64,000 nucleotides of DNA from Bradyrhizobium sp. WSM471 (GTDB lineage: Bacteria > Pseudomonadota > Alphaproteobacteria > Rhizobiales > Xanthobacteraceae), in NCBI RefSeq assembly GCF_000244915.1, contig NZ_CM001442.1, positions 1 through 64,000 of the forward strand, written 5' to 3'. Both the position numbers and the translations under genes were made by a program. Under the pieces are notes generated by a model. That model did not search any database. It was not told the DNA's origin and saw only the letters and a program-made list of their open reading frames with translations. Position 1 is the stretch's first letter, and every line of letters begins with the position of its first letter. Positions 29,386 to 38,459 of the stretch are shown piece after piece.

Positions 29386-29736
29386 AGGGCCCTCCGAGGT
29401 CATGCGCATCTGGAGGACTGGCGACCTATTGTTGCCCTGCGGGCCACATCGTCGTACCACCGTTGCCGGTCAAGGCTGGTTGGCGGGACCGTCAGGTCCT
29501 CTCAGGATGCAGCACAGACATATCGCACCGATACCCGCTGTCAACGGCTTTAGGGCGGTCTCGAGGTCAAACCCGCCCCAGCATGCCCCATTTCCGGCAC
29601 CTTTGCCGATCAACAGAGATGAAGCTGCCTATGGGCTGGCGGTTTGTTCTGCGCCGAGCCCTCCGTAGGACCTCCGATTGGACTTAGCGGTGAGGCGACA
29701 CTGTCGCAGCGCCTCTTTCATACCGAGGGATCCAGC

Positions 29737-30246
29737 ATGAAACGCATGGTCGTGGCCGGCATCGTCCTTCTCTCGCTCTCTTCCGTAGCCGAGGCGCATC
29801 GTCTCTCCGGAAGCGCGACCTATTACGGCGGAAGTGACCGTCTGTGCGGTCGCCGCACAGCCTCCGGGGGCGTGCTCAACTGTGCTGCAATGACCGCCGC
29901 CCACCGGACGCTGCCCTTCGGCACGGTCCTGATGGTTCAGAGCGGCGGTCGGTCGATCCGGGTCACGGTGAACGATCGCGGTCCATTCACCGGCGCGTTC
30001 CTTGATCTATCGCCTGCGGCCGCGAGTGCGCTCGGCTGTCGCTGCACCCATCGCAACGTGACCGCGACGATTGTCCAAATGGGATCCGGTGGGACTTTGG
30101 TCGCGAGCCGAGGCCGCCAACGTCCCGTCGCTGCGGCGGCCATGCCGGGGTTCTTCCAACCGATGCAGGACGGCATGAGTCCGTTGGGAGCGTTCGGGTC
30201 CTCGATGGCGATGGCTCCTGCGCCGCGCCATCACCGTCGCCATTAG
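29737..30246 (+). CDS. RlpA-like exported protein (double-psi beta-barrel)
   Basis: A 169-residue exported protein with an N-terminal signal (VVAGIVLLSLSSVAEAH) and an RlpA-like double-psi beta-barrel: GSATYYGG, CGRRTASGGVLNCAAMTAAH, LPFGTVLMVQSGGRSIRVTV and NDRGPFTGAFLDLSPAAASA. These include the His and Asp (NDRGPF) expected for lytic transglycosylase-like activity on denuded peptidoglycan. The C-terminal tail (125-169) is Ala/Met/His-rich and low-complexity; a SPOR domain is absent, so septal targeting is not evident. Confidence 0.9.
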   Translation: MKRMVVAGIVLLSLSSVAEAHRLSGSATYYGGSDRLCGRRTASGGVLNCAAMTAAHRTLPFGTVLMVQSGGRSIRVTVNDRGPFTGAFLDLSPAAASALGCRCTHRNVTATIVQMGSGGTLVASRGRQRPVAAAAMPGFFQPMQDGMSPLGAFGSSMAMAPAPRHHRRH

Positions 30247-30500
30247 GCCGGAGCCGCTCAGGGCGCATCGTCTCCTGTTGTAGCTACGCTCAGTCTGCGG
30301 GACCGATGCGATTGGAACTCCGTTTCTTTCCGGCAAACCGATGCGATCAAAAGTGGAAGGCCGCATTCGCGAATGCGTTTCACGCGTCGAGCGGACCGTT
30401 CGACTCAACGGCCACAAACGTGCGATCTGAGAAGACGCTGGCTGGTTACTAAGCTTGATGGTCGTGAAGACGTCGGCGACCAACAGCAGGATCTAGACCC

Positions 30501-31325
30501 ATGGGCCTTATCAAAACCGAGGACGGCACCGAAATTTTCTTCAAGGATTGGGGCAACGGTCGACCGCTCTTCTTTCACCACGGCTGGCCTCTGAGCGCCG
30601 ATGACTGGGATAGCCAGATGATGTTCTTTCTGGCGCGCGGTTACCGCGTGATCGCTCACGACCGCCGTGGCCATGGCCGCTCGACCCAAACGGCCCGGGG
30701 GCACGACATGGACACCTACGCGGCCGACGTCGCCGCGATTGTGAGAAGCCTTAATCTCGAGGGAGCCATCCATATCGGACACTCAACTGGCGGCGGCGAA
30801 GTTACCCGCTATGTCGCAAAATATGGCAAGCAGCACAACGTTGCAAAGGCCGTCCTGATCAGTGCTATTCCACCAACCTTCATGAAATCCGAGAGAAATC
30901 CCGACGGTGTGCCTAAAGAGGTCGTCGACGGAATTCGCAATGGGACGGCAAATCACCGCTCGCAATTCTATCAGGACATTACGATCCCGTTTTATGGGTT
31001 CAACCGGCCGGGCGCGGTCGTTTCGCAAGGAATTCGCGATAACTGGTGGCGACAGGGAATGATGGGGGCCGCGATAGCCCAGTACGAATGTATTAGGGTG
31101 CTATCCGAGACGGAATTCTTCGACGACTTGAAGGTAATCGAGGTCCCTGTGCTCGTGATGCACGGCGAGGACGACCAGATTTGTCCGTTCCCGACGACCG
31201 GCGCAAGGTCAGTGAAGCTCCTCCAGCATGGGACGCTGAAGTCCTATCCCGGACTACCCCATGGGATGCCAACGACGCATGCAGAGCTCATCAATACCGA
31301 CCTGCTTTCCTTCATACAGTCCTAG
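30501..31325 (+). CDS. alpha/beta hydrolase, non-heme chloroperoxidase type
   Basis: A 274-residue alpha/beta-hydrolase of the cofactor-free haloperoxidase/arylesterase family. Seen: oxyanion-hole segment FFHHGWPLSADDW, nucleophile elbow HIGHSTGGGE (Ser about 97), acid residue in VMHGEDDQICP and histidine in GLPHGMPTTHAEL. Such enzymes hydrolyse esters and can carry out perhydrolysis with acetate and peroxide. Length is normal. It stands alone with about 250 bases upstream and 400 downstream; no regulator is attached. Confidence 0.92.
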   Translation: MGLIKTEDGTEIFFKDWGNGRPLFFHHGWPLSADDWDSQMMFFLARGYRVIAHDRRGHGRSTQTARGHDMDTYAADVAAIVRSLNLEGAIHIGHSTGGGEVTRYVAKYGKQHNVAKAVLISAIPPTFMKSERNPDGVPKEVVDGIRNGTANHRSQFYQDITIPFYGFNRPGAVVSQGIRDNWWRQGMMGAAIAQYECIRVLSETEFFDDLKVIEVPVLVMHGEDDQICPFPTTGARSVKLLQHGTLKSYPGLPHGMPTTHAELINTDLLSFIQS

Positions 31326-31722
31326 TGAGCCGAGTGCTGGATCGCGACGTTGCCGACGAGTCCTTGGCTTCGATCAAAGCCGACAGCCAAATGGATCACT
31401 AAAATGCAAGCACCAAGAGACCATGAGGCCTGCTTCGTCCGGCATACGGCGGCCGAAATAGCTGCGATGATGGACGATCACTTCTCGGGCGGACGATGAT
31501 CGCGAGTCCGCTGGACAATGGGATGATCCACCGATGTCTGTTTGTGAAGCCGGGTGGATGTCCGCACTTTACGCCAAACCGACGCGATTGACCGTATCTG
31601 ACGTGCCTACGATGTTCGGTTTAATGCGGCTTCGCAATGAAGATTAGACATCGCGCGCGCTGCCAGACCGGCCCTTCTGACCCCAACCTGTCACGTCGTG
31701 CGTTTCAGGAGGGCCCAATCCG
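31326..31722. other. intergenic stretch, no supported gene
   Basis: No coding frame with convincing composition was found. A degenerate segment TGTCCGCACTTTACGCCAAA (31559-31578) resembles the dispersed GTCCGCTT-TGACCCAAAG-type remnants at 32249, 33256 and 34532. Confidence 0.5.
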
Positions 31723-32031
31723 CTAACGGTTGCGCACCAGCAAAGTCCAAACAGGCGACGCACCGTCCCAGCCGCGTAGGCGGCCCGACAGCCGCACCTT
31801 CAGCCCGGCTTCCGTGATCCGCTCGACAACAAGATGCAGCGCGATCACGTCACCCTCTGACAGCTCCACACAGCCTCGCTTCCGCGACCACACCGCGCCC
31901 GGGAAGCGATACAAGTTCGCCTTCAGCCATCGGCCGCCGCGCTCCGACAGCGGTTGTAAGTCGACCTGAGCGCCGGCCCGGGGCCGCAGCCCGAAATCTG
32001 ACGGTCGCAGCCAATTTGGAAACCAACCCAT
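31723..32031 (-). CDS. hypothetical small protein
   Basis: A 102-residue frame starting MGWFPNWLRPSDFGLRPRAG, with alternating hydrophobic segments (VELSEGDVIALHLVVERI, AGLKVRLSGRLRGWDG, SPVWTLLVRNR) consistent with a small beta-rich domain. No family recognised and no clear ribosome site. Protein-like composition and isolation favour a real gene, but this is uncertain. Confidence 0.45.
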   Translation of the reverse strand: MGWFPNWLRPSDFGLRPRAGAQVDLQPLSERGGRWLKANLYRFPGAVWSRKRGCVELSEGDVIALHLVVERITEAGLKVRLSGRLRGWDGASPVWTLLVRNR

Positions 32032-32248
32032 GCGACTGACTAGCCGTTACTTACCGCGTTTGTCTAGGCTTGGTCCGTCTGATGGATTCGCCGCCCGAAG
32101 CCGAGGGCGTCTGCTCTTTCGAATTAGACTGGAAGTTTACTGCGCTGCGCCGAACCGGCGCCTATTGGCCCTCCGCTGATGGTCGCTGAAGACGGGTCTT
32201 GTTCGCTGTCAGGGCTTAACCGGAGTCGATCCAGGTGGGCGCCTACTG

Positions 32249-32275
32249 CCGCTTGTGACCCAAAGGAGACACTGA
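32249..32275. repeat. dispersed remnant repeat, copy 1
   Basis: CCGCTTGTGACCCAAAGGAG followed by ACACTG. The same core recurs at 34532 with one change (AGGCGACA) and in diverged form at 33256. See the finding on dispersed intergenic remnants. Confidence 0.55.
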
Positions 32276-32324
32276 TGCCTCACTTCGACAGGCCTCTTCG
32301 GCTCGCGCGTGCGACCAAGATGGT

Positions 32325-33137
32325 TCAGTCTCCCGAGCGCAGTGCCGCTTCGATGCGCTGGATCAGCTGCTCCCGCAAGGAAGGTACCACGTCACCAAGG
32401 ACGACGAAGGTGCGGACGATCGGCAAATACGGCTTTACGGCCGCCGTCAGCTCCGCGAGCGACATGCCGGCCAGCTGCGCGTATTCCGATTGCGCCGCGG
32501 CATTGGTCGCGCGCGGACGCTCCGGATTGTCGGCTATTTCCGGGGCGAGTTCGGAAAGGATGACATGCAAGAATGCTAAGTCGACGGCGGCGGGCGCCCG
32601 CATCGCGAAAGTCCAATCGACGAGCCTTGGGCCTTCCGCCGTCATGATCACGTTGCCGGGACTAAGGTCGCAATGGCAGACCCCGTCGCCGGGCGGCAGG
32701 CGATCGATCAGGGCGAGGACATCCGTGGCGATGTGCTTGGGAACCTTCCCATCGTCGTGCCGCAACTCGGTCTCCATATACTCGCGTAGGGAAGTGACGT
32801 GCGGTGGCGGGGACGTCTTGTGAAGAGACATGGCCAATGTCGCGACGATCGCGCCCGCCTCTTCGAACGTCACCACGCCGGTTCGCGAGAGATGCCAAAG
32901 GGTCGGTCCGTCGAGGCGCTCCAGCAAAATGCCGAAGCGCCCGTCCAGCGTCACCTCACCGAACACCTCCGGCGCCGGGACGCCGGCGGCCCACACCGCG
33001 TGGATCATGCGTACCTCGTGCCGCCCGAGCAGATGAGAGACGCCGGCCTTGAACAACTTCACGACTTGCCCTGGCGCCCAGGCGTAGGCTTCGGAAAAGG
33101 CGCCTTCACCGATCTTTTCCCCCAGCGATCCCTGCAT
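32325..33137 (-). CDS. APH-family small-molecule kinase/phosphotransferase
   Basis: A 270-residue protein kinase-like phosphotransferase of the APH superfamily. Seen: N-terminal nucleotide loop IGEGAFSEAYAW, Lys in QVVKLF, hinge LLERLDGPTLWHL, catalytic loop CHCDLSPGNVI (about 153-163, HxD....N) and metal-binding LVDWTF. This family includes aminoglycoside, choline, homoserine and macrolide kinases; the substrate cannot be named here. GGAGAACGGGC precedes the ATG. It is a stand-alone gene and no other resistance genes flank it. Confidence 0.85.
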   Translation of the reverse strand: MQGSLGEKIGEGAFSEAYAWAPGQVVKLFKAGVSHLLGRHEVRMIHAVWAAGVPAPEVFGEVTLDGRFGILLERLDGPTLWHLSRTGVVTFEEAGAIVATLAMSLHKTSPPPHVTSLREYMETELRHDDGKVPKHIATDVLALIDRLPPGDGVCHCDLSPGNVIMTAEGPRLVDWTFAMRAPAAVDLAFLHVILSELAPEIADNPERPRATNAAAQSEYAQLAGMSLAELTAAVKPYLPIVRTFVVLGDVVPSLREQLIQRIEAALRSGD

Positions 33138-33255
33138 GCCCGTTCTCCGCCGTGCAGAGGAAACACCGGCGGCGAGGAAAAAGGAACCCCTGCGTCGCGG
33201 CCGCCGCCTCGCCTTTCAACCTGCAGAGACCTGCGTCCACTCCGCTAAATGGTGC

Positions 33256-33289
33256 TAAGTCCGGCTTTGACCCGGAACGGACATCTACG
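33256..33289. repeat. dispersed remnant repeat, copy 2
   Basis: AAGTCCGGCTTTGACCCGGA then ACGGACATCT. This is an imperfect palindrome (GTCCG...CGGAC) of the same family as 32249 and 34532, with both half-sites visible. Confidence 0.5.
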
Positions 33290-33416
33290 GACGCACGCCT
33301 ATTGCGCGAAAGGGAGAAAAGAACCTAAGTTCCATCTATGGGACCTTCGGTTGGGGTGAGGCCAATGCCGCCGCGCGGCTTCATACCGCGCCGGCATCGA
33401 ACAAAATGGAGGTCAC

Positions 33417-34391
33417 ATGCGTCGTCTTGGTTTACGCGATCTCATCTGGTCGCTTGCCTGCGCCGTCCTAATCATTCAGGCCAATCCACTAACCGCCCAG
33501 CCATTCAACGGCTGCCCGTCCGAGGAAATTCTGGCGGCCTGGAATGATTTCGGGCTTGCCGGAAAGCCGCCGCCGCCTGCTTGGCGCAGCTTTGTGCGCG
33601 ATCCCAAGGCGCAATACATCGAACCCTGGAAGGCATTCGACAACGTCCATTACGTCGGCGCGTGCTGGGTGTCGGCCTGGGCAATCCAGACCAGCGATGG
33701 CGTGGTGCTGATCGACACGTTGCATGAGCCTCATGTCGATCAGTTGGTCGCAAATCTCGGCAAGGTAGGTATCGATCTCGCCGACATCAAATATGTGCTG
33801 ATGACGCATGGCCATTTCGACCATGTCGGCGGTGCTGCCAAGCTCAAGCCGCTCCTGACCAATGCAAAATTCGTGATGACGCAAACTGGTTGGGACGAAG
33901 CAATGGAATCGGCGCGGGCATCGGAATCGACGCCCCTGCGCTGGTCGATGATCCCACAAGATATCGCAGTGAAGGACGGCGACGTCATCCAGTTTGGCGG
34001 CAACAACTTCGCTGTGTTTGAAACCCCCGGCCACACGGCCGGTACCGCATCCTATACCTTCGACGTCAAGGACGGTGCCAGCACCTACCGAGCCGTCAGC
34101 ATCGGTGGTTTAGGTCTTAATGCCATCAAGAATTCAAAACAGGTCGAAGTTTTCATTGCAAGCCTTGACCGACTCAACGGACTGCTCAAGCAGCAAAACC
34201 GGCCGGTCACGGTTCATCTTACAACCCATGGGTTTTCTAACGGATTGATGGAAGCTCGTGACAGGCTGTCGGCACGCAAGCCGGGCGAGCTCAATCCGTT
34301 GGTCGATCCAGACGCGTTGCTCAAACAGATTGCCTCGCTGCGCAGCGGAGCCGAAGTGCGGCTCGATAGTGAACGTAAGGCTGGTCGCTGA
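33417..34391 (+). CDS. exported metallo-beta-lactamase-fold hydrolase (B3-like)
   Basis: A 324-residue protein with a signal peptide (LRDLIWSLACAVLIIQANPL, cleavage near TAQP at residues 26-29) and an MBL fold. Metal ligands: LMTHGHFDHVGGA (H131, H133, D135, H136), a later His in ETPGHTAGTASY, and VHLTTHGFSNG near 270. The HGHFDH form and secretion resemble subclass B3 lactamase-like enzymes, but most such proteins in soil bacteria are not shown to be beta-lactamases. GGAGGTCAC precedes the ATG. It is convergent with the LysR gene. Confidence 0.87.
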   Translation: MRRLGLRDLIWSLACAVLIIQANPLTAQPFNGCPSEEILAAWNDFGLAGKPPPPAWRSFVRDPKAQYIEPWKAFDNVHYVGACWVSAWAIQTSDGVVLIDTLHEPHVDQLVANLGKVGIDLADIKYVLMTHGHFDHVGGAAKLKPLLTNAKFVMTQTGWDEAMESARASESTPLRWSMIPQDIAVKDGDVIQFGGNNFAVFETPGHTAGTASYTFDVKDGASTYRAVSIGGLGLNAIKNSKQVEVFIASLDRLNGLLKQQNRPVTVHLTTHGFSNGLMEARDRLSARKPGELNPLVDPDALLKQIASLRSGAEVRLDSERKAGR

Positions 34392-34531
34392 AGCACCCCA
34401 GCGCCAAGCCGTCAATTGTTGACGGCGTCTTGGTGTGCCGTCCAAAGCTGCTCAGACAAGTGCGCAGATGGCAGCGCTTCGAGAGTCCTGTTCTGGCCCA
34501 TAGCTGACCCGCCGGGCGCCGGCGGTGAGGA

Positions 34532-34559
34532 CCGCTTGTGACCCAAAGGCGACATTCCT
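34532..34559. repeat. dispersed remnant repeat, copy 3
   Basis: CCGCTTGTGACCCAAAGGCG then ACATTCC, matching 32249-32271 at all but one position. It lies in the short gap between the convergent MBL and LysR genes. Confidence 0.55.
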
Positions 34560-34585
34560 CCTCAGCACCTCCCGCTTTGATTGGC

Positions 34586-35551
34586 CTACTTCTCGCTGCG
34601 TGCGCTCCGCGGCGCCTTCGCGTCCTCTCTCGCCGTTCTGTGGACGCATTCAATGAAAAGCTTTGCTGCGGGGCTGCGTGTGCGATTCTTGAGGGTTACG
34701 ATTGCGACAGGCCGCCGCCGCACGGGAATGTTGATTGGAAGTACTTTGAGTGATTCGTCTCTGTTGCCGAAACCCAGCACCGAGGCTGGAAGCATCGTCA
34801 CAAATTGTCCGCCTGCGACTAGCCGGAGGCATAAATGAATTGAAAGGGTTGTGATGGGCGCGTGTGGCATTTCGGAGCCGCTATCGCGAAACAGCTTGGG
34901 CGCGAGCGAACCTTGCATTGTATCGGGCGGCGGCAGTATCCAGCGTTCGCCGGCCAGGTCGGTGAGCATGAGCTTGCGCGACTTCGCCCATTTGCTCTGG
35001 CGGCCTGCGATCACCACGGTGTCATCATTGTACACAACAGCCGCTTCGAGGTCGTCCTCGTCGAACGGCACCGGAATACGGCCGATCAGCAGATCGATGC
35101 TGCGCTCGCGCAACTCGCGATAATGCAAAGTGCTCATGACAGCTTGCGCGACGTCGAGTCGAACGCGGGGCTGCTCGAGCGAGAACCGCTTGATGACAGC
35201 AGGCAAAAATCCAGCCGCGACGCTCTCGGTGCTGCCAATGCGCAGATCTCCTACGGTCGGATCGGAGAGAAAAGCGAGTTCTTCAACACCGTGTTTGAGT
35301 TCGTCAAAAATGGCATGGCCGCGCGTAACGAGGGCGCGTCCATAGGCCGTCGGCTCTATGCCGCTGCGGCTACGGTCGAGCAGTCGAAGCCCGAACATGT
35401 GCTCCATGTCCGCAATCGCTTTCGACACTGCGGGCTGCGATATCGCGAGTTCGGCCGCAGCCTTTGCCATGCTACCCAGCCGCACCACCGCGAGCAGAAT
35501 ATGCAGGTCTCGCAACTTGAGATGACGTCCGACGCGATCGACCCACTTCAT
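34586..35551 (-). CDS. LysR family transcriptional regulator
   Basis: A 321-residue LysR-type regulator. The N-terminal winged HTH (residues about 13-72) reads LKLRDLHILLAVVRLGSMAK, AAAELAISQPAVSKAIADME and FGLRLLDRSRSGIEPTAYGR. A substrate-binding effector domain covers about 95-300 (GDLRIGSTESVAAGFLPAVI, ERSIDLLIGRIP). The target is unknown: no divergent gene starts within 200 bases except a doubtful small one, so self-regulation through the palindrome at 35589-35603 is the first candidate. Confidence 0.92.
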   Translation of the reverse strand: MKWVDRVGRHLKLRDLHILLAVVRLGSMAKAAAELAISQPAVSKAIADMEHMFGLRLLDRSRSGIEPTAYGRALVTRGHAIFDELKHGVEELAFLSDPTVGDLRIGSTESVAAGFLPAVIKRFSLEQPRVRLDVAQAVMSTLHYRELRERSIDLLIGRIPVPFDEDDLEAAVVYNDDTVVIAGRQSKWAKSRKLMLTDLAGERWILPPPDTMQGSLAPKLFRDSGSEMPHAPITTLSIHLCLRLVAGGQFVTMLPASVLGFGNRDESLKVLPINIPVRRRPVAIVTLKNRTRSPAAKLFIECVHRTAREDAKAPRSARSEK

Positions 35552-35588
35552 GGCACGGACCTATCAAAACAGTTATGTAACGATCACA

Positions 35589-35603
35589 TATCATAATTTG
35601 ATA
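35589..35603. promoter_or_regulatory. palindrome upstream of the LysR gene, candidate operator
   Basis: TATCATAATTTGATA has perfect 5-base arms (TATCA/TGATA) in an AT-rich pocket 38 bases upstream of the LysR start codon. LysR proteins usually bind dyads with a T-N11-A core near their own promoter. Assignment is by position and symmetry only. Confidence 0.4.
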
Positions 35604-35790
35604 CGTATGTCTCTATGGCGCATAGTCCGCATTGCACCGGCGAACACGCTTGCGGCTTGCTGGATGGCTGTTGGCTGAACGCCGGACCTGTCGAAGGTTC
35701 GGCGGAGTAGAGGCCCACCATGCGTGACCAACGCCTCAAATGAGGGGTGTGACTCGAAGTTGGATTCCAAACCAAGCAGGACTGGTCATC

Positions 35791-36063
35791 ATGATCGCCA
35801 CCATTTGCTGCAGAGTGATTGCTACTGCATTATTTATCAGCGCCCTTCTCCCGGTCGCCACGCAGGCGCAAGGGATCAAAGTAACGCTAGCCGAAGTGCG
35901 GGTGGAGACGTGTCACGTCGACTGTCAGAGGCAAACCGGACGCCGAGCCCCTAAGTTCACCGCCGCCGCTGGTTCAGTGCAGACGTTTTCGGAGCGATCC
36001 GGTGATGACATACGTAGTGCGCCGTGCGCTTTGCTCAACGGACAGCGCAAAGGCCCGGTTTGA
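35791..36063 (+). CDS. small exported protein, doubtful
   Basis: A 90-residue frame with a plausible signal peptide (VIATALFISALLPVATQAQG, residues 9-28). The mature part contains two Cys (ETCHVDC) and ends in a region with no clear structure. AGGA lies about ten bases before the ATG. The mature portion may be truncated or out of frame, so the gene may be decayed. Confidence 0.35.
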   Translation: MIATICCRVIATALFISALLPVATQAQGIKVTLAEVRVETCHVDCQRQTGRRAPKFTAAAGSVQTFSERSGDDIRSAPCALLNGQRKGPV

Positions 36064-36392
36064 TGGGGTTCTCTCCGGGCCTTTGGCCCCGCTTCGTCGC
36101 GCGGCGGTTCGGGATCGAGAACCGTCACAGACGAGACGCCGGCAACGAATACAACCACAGCTTGAGTCGGACGGCGAAATTGAGGCGCAAACAGCGCCGC
36201 GTATGCACTGCGATCCGCGATCGCATGCGGAGCGCCTGAGTGGGACCTGAACACTGCTACCCCAGGCAGATCTAAGGTTTGGCATTCCCTTCGCATTAAC
36301 GATGCGAATGGGAATCATCGTCAACGAATGGCGGCAGAAACTTCGATTTCAGCAAGCGGGTCCATCCTGTTTTGCGAACAGGACATTGCACC
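36064..36392. other. intergenic stretch before the diguanylate cyclase gene
   Basis: No protein-like frame in either strand. The part from 36270 to 36392 is richer in A/T and probably holds the promoter of the signalling gene at 36393. Confidence 0.45.
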
Positions 36393-38291
36393 GTGCCTAA
36401 GTTGGTAAAGTCTCCCTTAACGATCATCCTCGTGCTGCTCGGCTTCACACTCGCAAGCTTTTGGGCTCTGATCGCCTGGAAGGGCGTGCAGGAACGAGCG
36501 CTCGCGTTCGCCAAAGCGGGATCCGAGACCCAGGGGCTCACCCATTCCCTCGCGCAACACGCGTCCAAAAGCTTCAACGCAGTGTCGCTCGCCTTGTTCG
36601 GGACGGGCCAGTACATCCGACACTCCGACAAGTCCGCGCGGGCGTCTGCGGAGATCAACGACCTGCTCGCCCAATATGCGAAGAACATTCCTCAAGCTCG
36701 CGAACTTGGGGTGCTGGGGGAGAGTGGCGACTGGATGTTTTCGTCGTTTGAAACGGTGCCAGCGGTCAACAACGGGGATCGCGAGTATTTCCTCTACCAC
36801 CAATCACATCCTGAAGACGCTACGCCCCGCATCAGCGAGCCTCTCATTTCCCGCGTCACCGGAAGACCGACTCTGCTCATGACTCAACGACTGCCGAATC
36901 CCGACGGCTCGTTCGGAGGCGTCGTGTTCGCGGCGATCGATCTTGCCTATTTCAGGTCGTTCTACCAAGGCTTTGAAGCCGAGCAGGACCGCACCGTTAC
37001 TCTCATGACGACGAGCGGCAAAGTTCTAGTCCATCGCCGAGACGACCAGGTCGGCAAGGACATAGCGCGAAGCTCGTTTATGGACCACCTGAAGGATTCT
37101 GGAGCGGGCCTGTATTCTATCGTGTCGCCGTTCGATGGCCGCACCAAGCAAATCGCCTATGAAGCGGCGTCGGATTTTCCCATCGTCGTCACCGTCGCAG
37201 TCCCGGAGGACGCGATCCTCGATGGCTGGCGCAGGGACCGGAACTTCGATGTGCTACTGGGTGGCACTGTGTCAACGATCCTGATCGGGTTGGGAATTGT
37301 ACTGGCCGTCCAGATCCGCAAGCGCTCGGCCATGGCCAGAATGCTGCGTGAACGGGAGCGCGGCTACCGTTTGCTGGCCGAGAACGTAGAGGATGTCGTC
37401 ACCCGTTTCGACAGGACCGGTCACCGGTTGTACATCTCGCCCTCGGTCGAGAAGCTTTTCGGGTGGAGCCCCTCAGAGCTTCTGGAGCAGCCCGCCTTTT
37501 CCAATATCCATCCGGCCCATCGGGATCTCGTAAAGGGTTTGATAGAGGAGCTAGGACCCGAGAGACTCACGGGGAACGTCGAGTATCTGACGCGCTGCAG
37601 CGACGGCAAGTACGTCTGGGTGGAAACTCAGATGAACTATGTCGACGATCCGGAAGAGCCCGGCCCAGAGATCGTTGGCGTGATCCGCGACATCTCCAAG
37701 CGCAAGGCTGCGGAGGAGCAACTGATCTCAGCAAACGAGCAGCTCAAGGCCCTCTCCGAAACGGACCCGCTCACCGGGATCGCGAACCGGCGACGTTTCG
37801 ACCGAATGTTAGAGCTCGAGTTCAAGCGGTGCCAACGTTCCAATTCGCGCATTTCCGTGTTGTTTATTGACATAGACAAGTTCAAGTCTTTCAACGACAC
37901 CTGCGGCCATTCCGCGGGCGACGGCTGCATCCGGCAGGTTGCAGAGACCATCGCATCTTGCCTGAAAAGGCCGGCCGATCTGGTCGCGCGTTACGGGGGT
38001 GAGGAATTCGCTGTTTTGCTCCCCGAGACGTCATCCGGCAATGCCGAAATTGTCGCCGAGAAGATCCGGGCATCGGTTCACGACCTTTCCATCGCGCATC
38101 AAGGAAGTCCTCTCGGGAGAATCACGATCAGCTTAGGGATAGCAGGTGGCAAGTGCGATGCGAGAACGTCGCCGGCTTCGCTGTTAGCTGCCGCGGACGG
38201 CGCGCTGTATGTGGCCAAGGAACACGGGCGCAATCGGGTCTGCGCTGCAGCCGAAACACCGAGCGTAACGTTAGTAAGGCCTGTCGGTTAG
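36393..38291 (+). CDS. membrane diguanylate cyclase (Cache-type sensor, PAS, GGDEF)
   Basis: A 632-residue inner-membrane enzyme that would make cyclic di-GMP from two GTP. Layout: first TM helix (about 7-28), periplasmic Cache-like sensor (about 45-280) with MTQRLPNPDGSFGGVVFAAI, second TM helix (about 285-308), PAS (about 325-445), GGDEF (about 460-620). The active site is intact: GGEEF at 535-539, FIDIDKFKSFNDTCGHSAGD for substrate, and an inhibitory site RPAD (526-529) exactly five residues before GGEEF. No EAL domain. GTG start at 36393; a TTG at 36372 is possible. First of three signalling genes on this strand. Confidence 0.93.
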   Translation: MPKLVKSPLTIILVLLGFTLASFWALIAWKGVQERALAFAKAGSETQGLTHSLAQHASKSFNAVSLALFGTGQYIRHSDKSARASAEINDLLAQYAKNIPQARELGVLGESGDWMFSSFETVPAVNNGDREYFLYHQSHPEDATPRISEPLISRVTGRPTLLMTQRLPNPDGSFGGVVFAAIDLAYFRSFYQGFEAEQDRTVTLMTTSGKVLVHRRDDQVGKDIARSSFMDHLKDSGAGLYSIVSPFDGRTKQIAYEAASDFPIVVTVAVPEDAILDGWRRDRNFDVLLGGTVSTILIGLGIVLAVQIRKRSAMARMLRERERGYRLLAENVEDVVTRFDRTGHRLYISPSVEKLFGWSPSELLEQPAFSNIHPAHRDLVKGLIEELGPERLTGNVEYLTRCSDGKYVWVETQMNYVDDPEEPGPEIVGVIRDISKRKAAEEQLISANEQLKALSETDPLTGIANRRRFDRMLELEFKRCQRSNSRISVLFIDIDKFKSFNDTCGHSAGDGCIRQVAETIASCLKRPADLVARYGGEEFAVLLPETSSGNAEIVAEKIRASVHDLSIAHQGSPLGRITISLGIAGGKCDARTSPASLLAAADGALYVAKEHGRNRVCAAAETPSVTLVRPVG

Positions 38292-38459
38292 GCCAGACCG
38301 ATCCGATAGGCGGAGTTGTTGCACTGCAACGCGGTGGCCGGGCCAGTAGCGCCCCGTAGTTTCACGCCCCGTATGCTTAACCGTTTCTAAGCACGGGAGT
38401 GCAACCATTCGTCGAAACAAAGATAATTTTGCATGACAAGAATTGCGCGGAGGGAATGC

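Noticed and set aside
33417..34391. Calling the exported MBL protein a beta-lactamase resistance gene
   Set aside because: The metal motif is shared by many hydrolases; without substrate evidence a resistance claim is not supported.
34862..35596. Plus-strand open frame of 244 codons across the LysR gene
   Set aside because: The minus-strand LysR regulator has full domain order; the plus-strand frame lacks any.
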